Source: an uncultured Eubacteriales bacterium
GTDB lineage: Bacteria; Bacillota; Clostridia; Oscillospirales; RGIG7773
DNA: 8,699 nucleotides
Assembly (NCBI GenBank): GCA_934541205.1
Contig: CAKTDK010000066.1
Span: 1-8,699 of the forward strand
Direction of reading: 5' to 3'
The position numbers and the translations under genes are program-made. The notes under the pieces are model-generated. The model did no database searches. It was not told the origin of the DNA and was given only the letters and a program-made list of their open reading frames with translations. Each line of letters starts with the position of its first letter. The first letter of the stretch is position 1. This document shows, piece by piece, positions 6,104 through 8,699 of the stretch.

Positions 6104-8699
6104 ATGGATAAAAGGTATAAAATTATAATCTCAAATAAAAATTTATATAAGGAAATTGAACTTGCACCGGATGTATGCCAGCTAAAAGTCGGTACAGGTA
6201 TAGATTGTGATGCCAGGTTGAGGAAAGATTTGTTCTTCGACCAAATTGAGATGTTGTTTGTAAAAAACAATAATGATTGGACAGTAATGTGTTCAGATAA
6301 TATATACCTTAGTTTAGGTGACGCAAGAAAACTAATCACCAAGCATTTGGAAAATGGTGATATGGCGGAAATAAAATATCAGGAATCTGACAATACCGCT
6401 TTTAGTATGAATTTTGTCATTGATTTTAACATGGAAAAGAGAAATTATGAAAGAGTAATTGAAATAAATGGGATTCCATGTCTTAAAATAGGTTCAACGT
6501 CAGAATGTGACATCGTTATAAGCGGAGAGTATGTTCCGAATGATGAAATAATTCTTAACGAAACACAAGAAAATCTATATGTGTTAGATGTGGTTAAAAC
6601 AACATATGGCATATATATTAATGGTAATAAAGCAAAACGTGGAGATACATTAAAATGCGGAGATTTTCTTTCGATATCAGACTATTATTTCTATATAGGT
6701 GATAATAAATGTATATACACAGAAATAAGACCTGATATGTATATAAATGGAATCAGATATACAGATAAGATTAACCATAATGAATATCCGAGATTCAGTA
6801 GAAATACAAGAATAATGCCTGTTGTGTGCGATGATAAAATAGAGATACTTGATCCGCCGGCAAAACCACAGAAACCTAAGAACAATATATTTATGAGAAT
6901 TTTACCATCATTGGGAATGTTATTAGCAGCAGGCATTATGGCTGCATACGGTGGCGCAATGATTATTATGTCTGCGATATCAGGTGCTATGGCAATATTT
7001 ACGACGATAATGGGAATCGTTGAAAGTAATAAAGAGTATAAAAAACTTGTTGAAGAAAGGTTAAATAAATATAACGCATACATTTATAGAAAACGTATAG
7101 AAATACAACAAATCAGGGAGGATGAACACAGAGAATTAGAAGATTTATACATATCACAGGACGAAGAAATAAGAAGGCTGGATGACTTTTCGCCGGAATT
7201 ATTCGAAAGGCGAAAAAAGGATAATGATTTTTTGTGTGTAAGATTGGGAACCGGCAGTCTTATCTCTAAGAGAGAAATAAACTATAAAAAACAAGAAAAG
7301 CTGGAGATAGAAGATGAATTGCAAAATATCCCTGAGCAGATTTGCGAAGAATACAGGTATTTATATAATGCACCGATTATTTGTGATTTAAGAGAAAACA
7401 ACGCAATAGGGATAGTGGGAATAGAGCAATTTCGTTTTGAATTTTTGAAGAATATAGTAATTGATATTATTGCAAGGCAGTATTATACGGATGTAAAATT
7501 GTTTTTTATTGCAAATGTCGAACATGCAAAAAGAATTGAATGGCTTAGATTTCTACCAAATGTATACAATGATACAATAAATGCAAGGAATATAGTGTGT
7601 GGCGATGACAGTAAAAATATAATATTTGAGTATTTGTACAAAGAACTTACATTAAGAGAACAAAACAAGACATATAATGAAAATCTTGTGGTATTTTTTT
7701 ATGACGAATATGGGTTTATGAGTCATCCGGTGTCTCGATTTGTAGATAAAGCAAAGGATCTGGGCGTTACTTTTATATTTTTTGGTGAGAAGATGTCAGA
7801 TATACCACAAGGATGTGGAAACATAATTCAGATTCAGGACAATTATAATGCGGTTTTAATGAATTGTGAAAATAAAAAGGACGTAATCCCGTTTGAGTAT
7901 CAGGTAATTTCACTGGAAAAGGCAAAAAACATAGTCAGATTTGTTGCGCCTGTTTATACAGAGGAAATATCACTTGAAAGTTCGCTGACTAAAAATATAA
8001 CACTATTTGAATTGTTAAATATCCTAAATGTAGAAGATATTGATTTGGGAAAAAATTGGAAAGATTCACAAGTATATAAAACAATGAAAGCACCGATTGG
8101 TGTATCCAAATCCGGGATTGTTTATTTGGATTTACATGATAAAGCACATGGACCACATGGACTGGTGGCTGGAACAACAGGATCCGGTAAATCCGAAATC
8201 CTGCAGACATACATTCTTTCCATGGCAACATTGTTTCATCCTTATGAAGTGGGATTTGTTATTATCGACTTCAAAGGTGGTGGTATGGTTAACCAATTTA
8301 AAAATCTTCCTCACTTAATGGGAGCAATAACCAACATAGACGGAAAGGAAATTGATCGTTCCTTGAAGTCAATAAAAGCTGAATTGCAAAAGAGACAAAG
8401 ATTGTTTGCTGAGGCAGAGGTTAATCATATTGATAAATATATCAGAAAATTCAAGGCTGGAGAGGTAAAAATTCCGTTACCTCATCTGATTGTAATTGTT
8501 GATGAATTTGCCGAGTTAAAGGCTGAACAACCCGAATTTATGAAAGAACTTATTTCGGCGGCTCGTATAGGTCGTAGTTTGGGTGTCCACCTTATCCTTG
8601 CAACACAAAAGCCTTCTGGACAGGTAAATGAACAAATTTGGAGTAACTCTCGATTTAAGCTTTGCCTAAAAGTTCAAAGCCAAGAAGATAGTAATGAGG
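6104..8699 (+). CDS. essC: EssC/YukBA type VII secretion motor ATPase (3' partial)
   Basis: The first 865 residues are present and the frame stays open to the window end; family members are about 1,400-1,500 residues, so the later ATPase domains lie outside. In order: a degenerate FHA-like domain (about 1-112, with the family stretch SDNIYLSLGDARKLITKHL); a second FHA-like domain (about 116-205, IGST at 129-132 and YING at 171-174, without the canonical SxxH); a membrane hairpin (about 265-306, IFMRILPSLGMLLAAGIMAA onward); a charged coiled-coil-like stretch (about 307-370); and a degenerate ATPase domain (about 400-650, AIGIVGIEQFRFEF in place of a P-loop). An FtsK/SpoIIIE domain then has an intact Walker A GTTGSGKSE (Lys696), DFKGGGM, Walker B IVIVDEFAEL (Asp800, Glu801) and ILATQKPSG. 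EssC drives substrate export through the membrane using ATP. The FHA parts are where a kinase or FHA adaptor could act. Confidence 0.96.
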   Translation, partial: MDKRYKIIISNKNLYKEIELAPDVCQLKVGTGIDCDARLRKDLFFDQIEMLFVKNNNDWTVMCSDNIYLSLGDARKLITKHLENGDMAEIKYQESDNTAFSMNFVIDFNMEKRNYERVIEINGIPCLKIGSTSECDIVISGEYVPNDEIILNETQENLYVLDVVKTTYGIYINGNKAKRGDTLKCGDFLSISDYYFYIGDNKCIYTEIRPDMYINGIRYTDKINHNEYPRFSRNTRIMPVVCDDKIEILDPPAKPQKPKNNIFMRILPSLGMLLAAGIMAAYGGAMIIMSAISGAMAIFTTIMGIVESNKEYKKLVEERLNKYNAYIYRKRIEIQQIREDEHRELEDLYISQDEEIRRLDDFSPELFERRKKDNDFLCVRLGTGSLISKREINYKKQEKLEIEDELQNIPEQICEEYRYLYNAPIICDLRENNAIGIVGIEQFRFEFLKNIVIDIIARQYYTDVKLFFIANVEHAKRIEWLRFLPNVYNDTINARNIVCGDDSKNIIFEYLYKELTLREQNKTYNENLVVFFYDEYGFMSHPVSRFVDKAKDLGVTFIFFGEKMSDIPQGCGNIIQIQDNYNAVLMNCENKKDVIPFEYQVISLEKAKNIVRFVAPVYTEEISLESSLTKNITLFELLNILNVEDIDLGKNWKDSQVYKTMKAPIGVSKSGIVYLDLHDKAHGPHGLVAGTTGSGKSEILQTYILSMATLFHPYEVGFVIIDFKGGGMVNQFKNLPHLMGAITNIDGKEIDRSLKSIKAELQKRQRLFAEAEVNHIDKYIRKFKAGEVKIPLPHLIVIVDEFAELKAEQPEFMKELISAARIGRSLGVHLILATQKPSGQVNEQIWSNSRFKLCLKVQSQEDSNE

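Noticed and set aside
6691..7083. Antisense open frame of 130 codons inside essC
   Set aside because: Its hydrophobic translation mirrors the membrane-hairpin coding sequence of essC; no start signals support it.
8097..8318. Short + strand frame of 73 codons overlapping the FtsK domain
   Set aside because: It is in a different frame from essC, which shows unbroken FtsK/SpoIIIE motifs through the same bases.

Overview
The window is AT-rich (by eye about one third G+C). It uses many AGA/AGG and ATA codons, has AAGGAG-type ribosome sites and carries very tight junctions between genes. Together with the gene families present, this points to a Gram-positive Firmicute, most likely a gut or rumen Clostridium relative such as a Lachnospiraceae member. 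The taxon is an inference; no rRNA or other marker gene is present.

All genes lie on the + strand and look like part of one long operon encoding a Firmicute-type (T7SSb, ESX-like) type VII secretion system. Region by region: (1) 1-211 is the 3' end of a gene for a surface protein with an Ig-like ectodomain, one membrane helix and a lysine-rich tail. (2) 212-283 is a short gap holding a strong 17-bp RNA hairpin. (3) 284-2170 encodes a Ser/Thr protein kinase with a membrane helix and an outside TPR-like region. (4) 2181-2285 encodes a 34-residue membrane peptide. (5) 2300-3802 encodes a membrane-anchored TPR protein with a carboxypeptidase-regulatory-like beta domain and a conserved C-terminal beta domain. 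(6) 3827-4762 encodes a cytoplasmic protein with a DUF6382/EssB-like N-terminal domain and a C-terminal FHA domain. (7) 4764-5822 encodes a CpaE/MinD-like ATPase with a pseudo-receiver domain. (8) 5837-6088 encodes the ubiquitin-like YukD/EsaB. (9) 6104 to the window end encodes the first 865 residues of the EssC motor ATPase: two FHA-like domains, a membrane hairpin, a degenerate ATPase domain and an intact FtsK/SpoIIIE domain.

YukD immediately followed by an FHA-FtsK protein is the firm T7SSb signature. The surrounding genes are less standard. A kinase, a phosphothreonine-binding FHA protein and FHA domains on the motor itself suggest that secretion is controlled by Ser/Thr phosphorylation, with the extracellular TPR parts of the kinase and its neighbour as possible sensors or channel parts. 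A MinD/CpaE-type ATPase could position the machine. No WXG100/LXG substrate, EssA, canonical EssB or EsaA gene is visible here; they may lie outside the window. The kinase fold-TM-TPR layout of the kinase and the EssB-like look of the FHA protein suggest that EssB's job is shared out among these proteins; this is a hypothesis. Three start codons were moved downstream from the longest open frame because of ribosome-site spacing. No tRNA, rRNA, CRISPR or mobile element was seen, and no gene-free stretch exceeds 300 bases.
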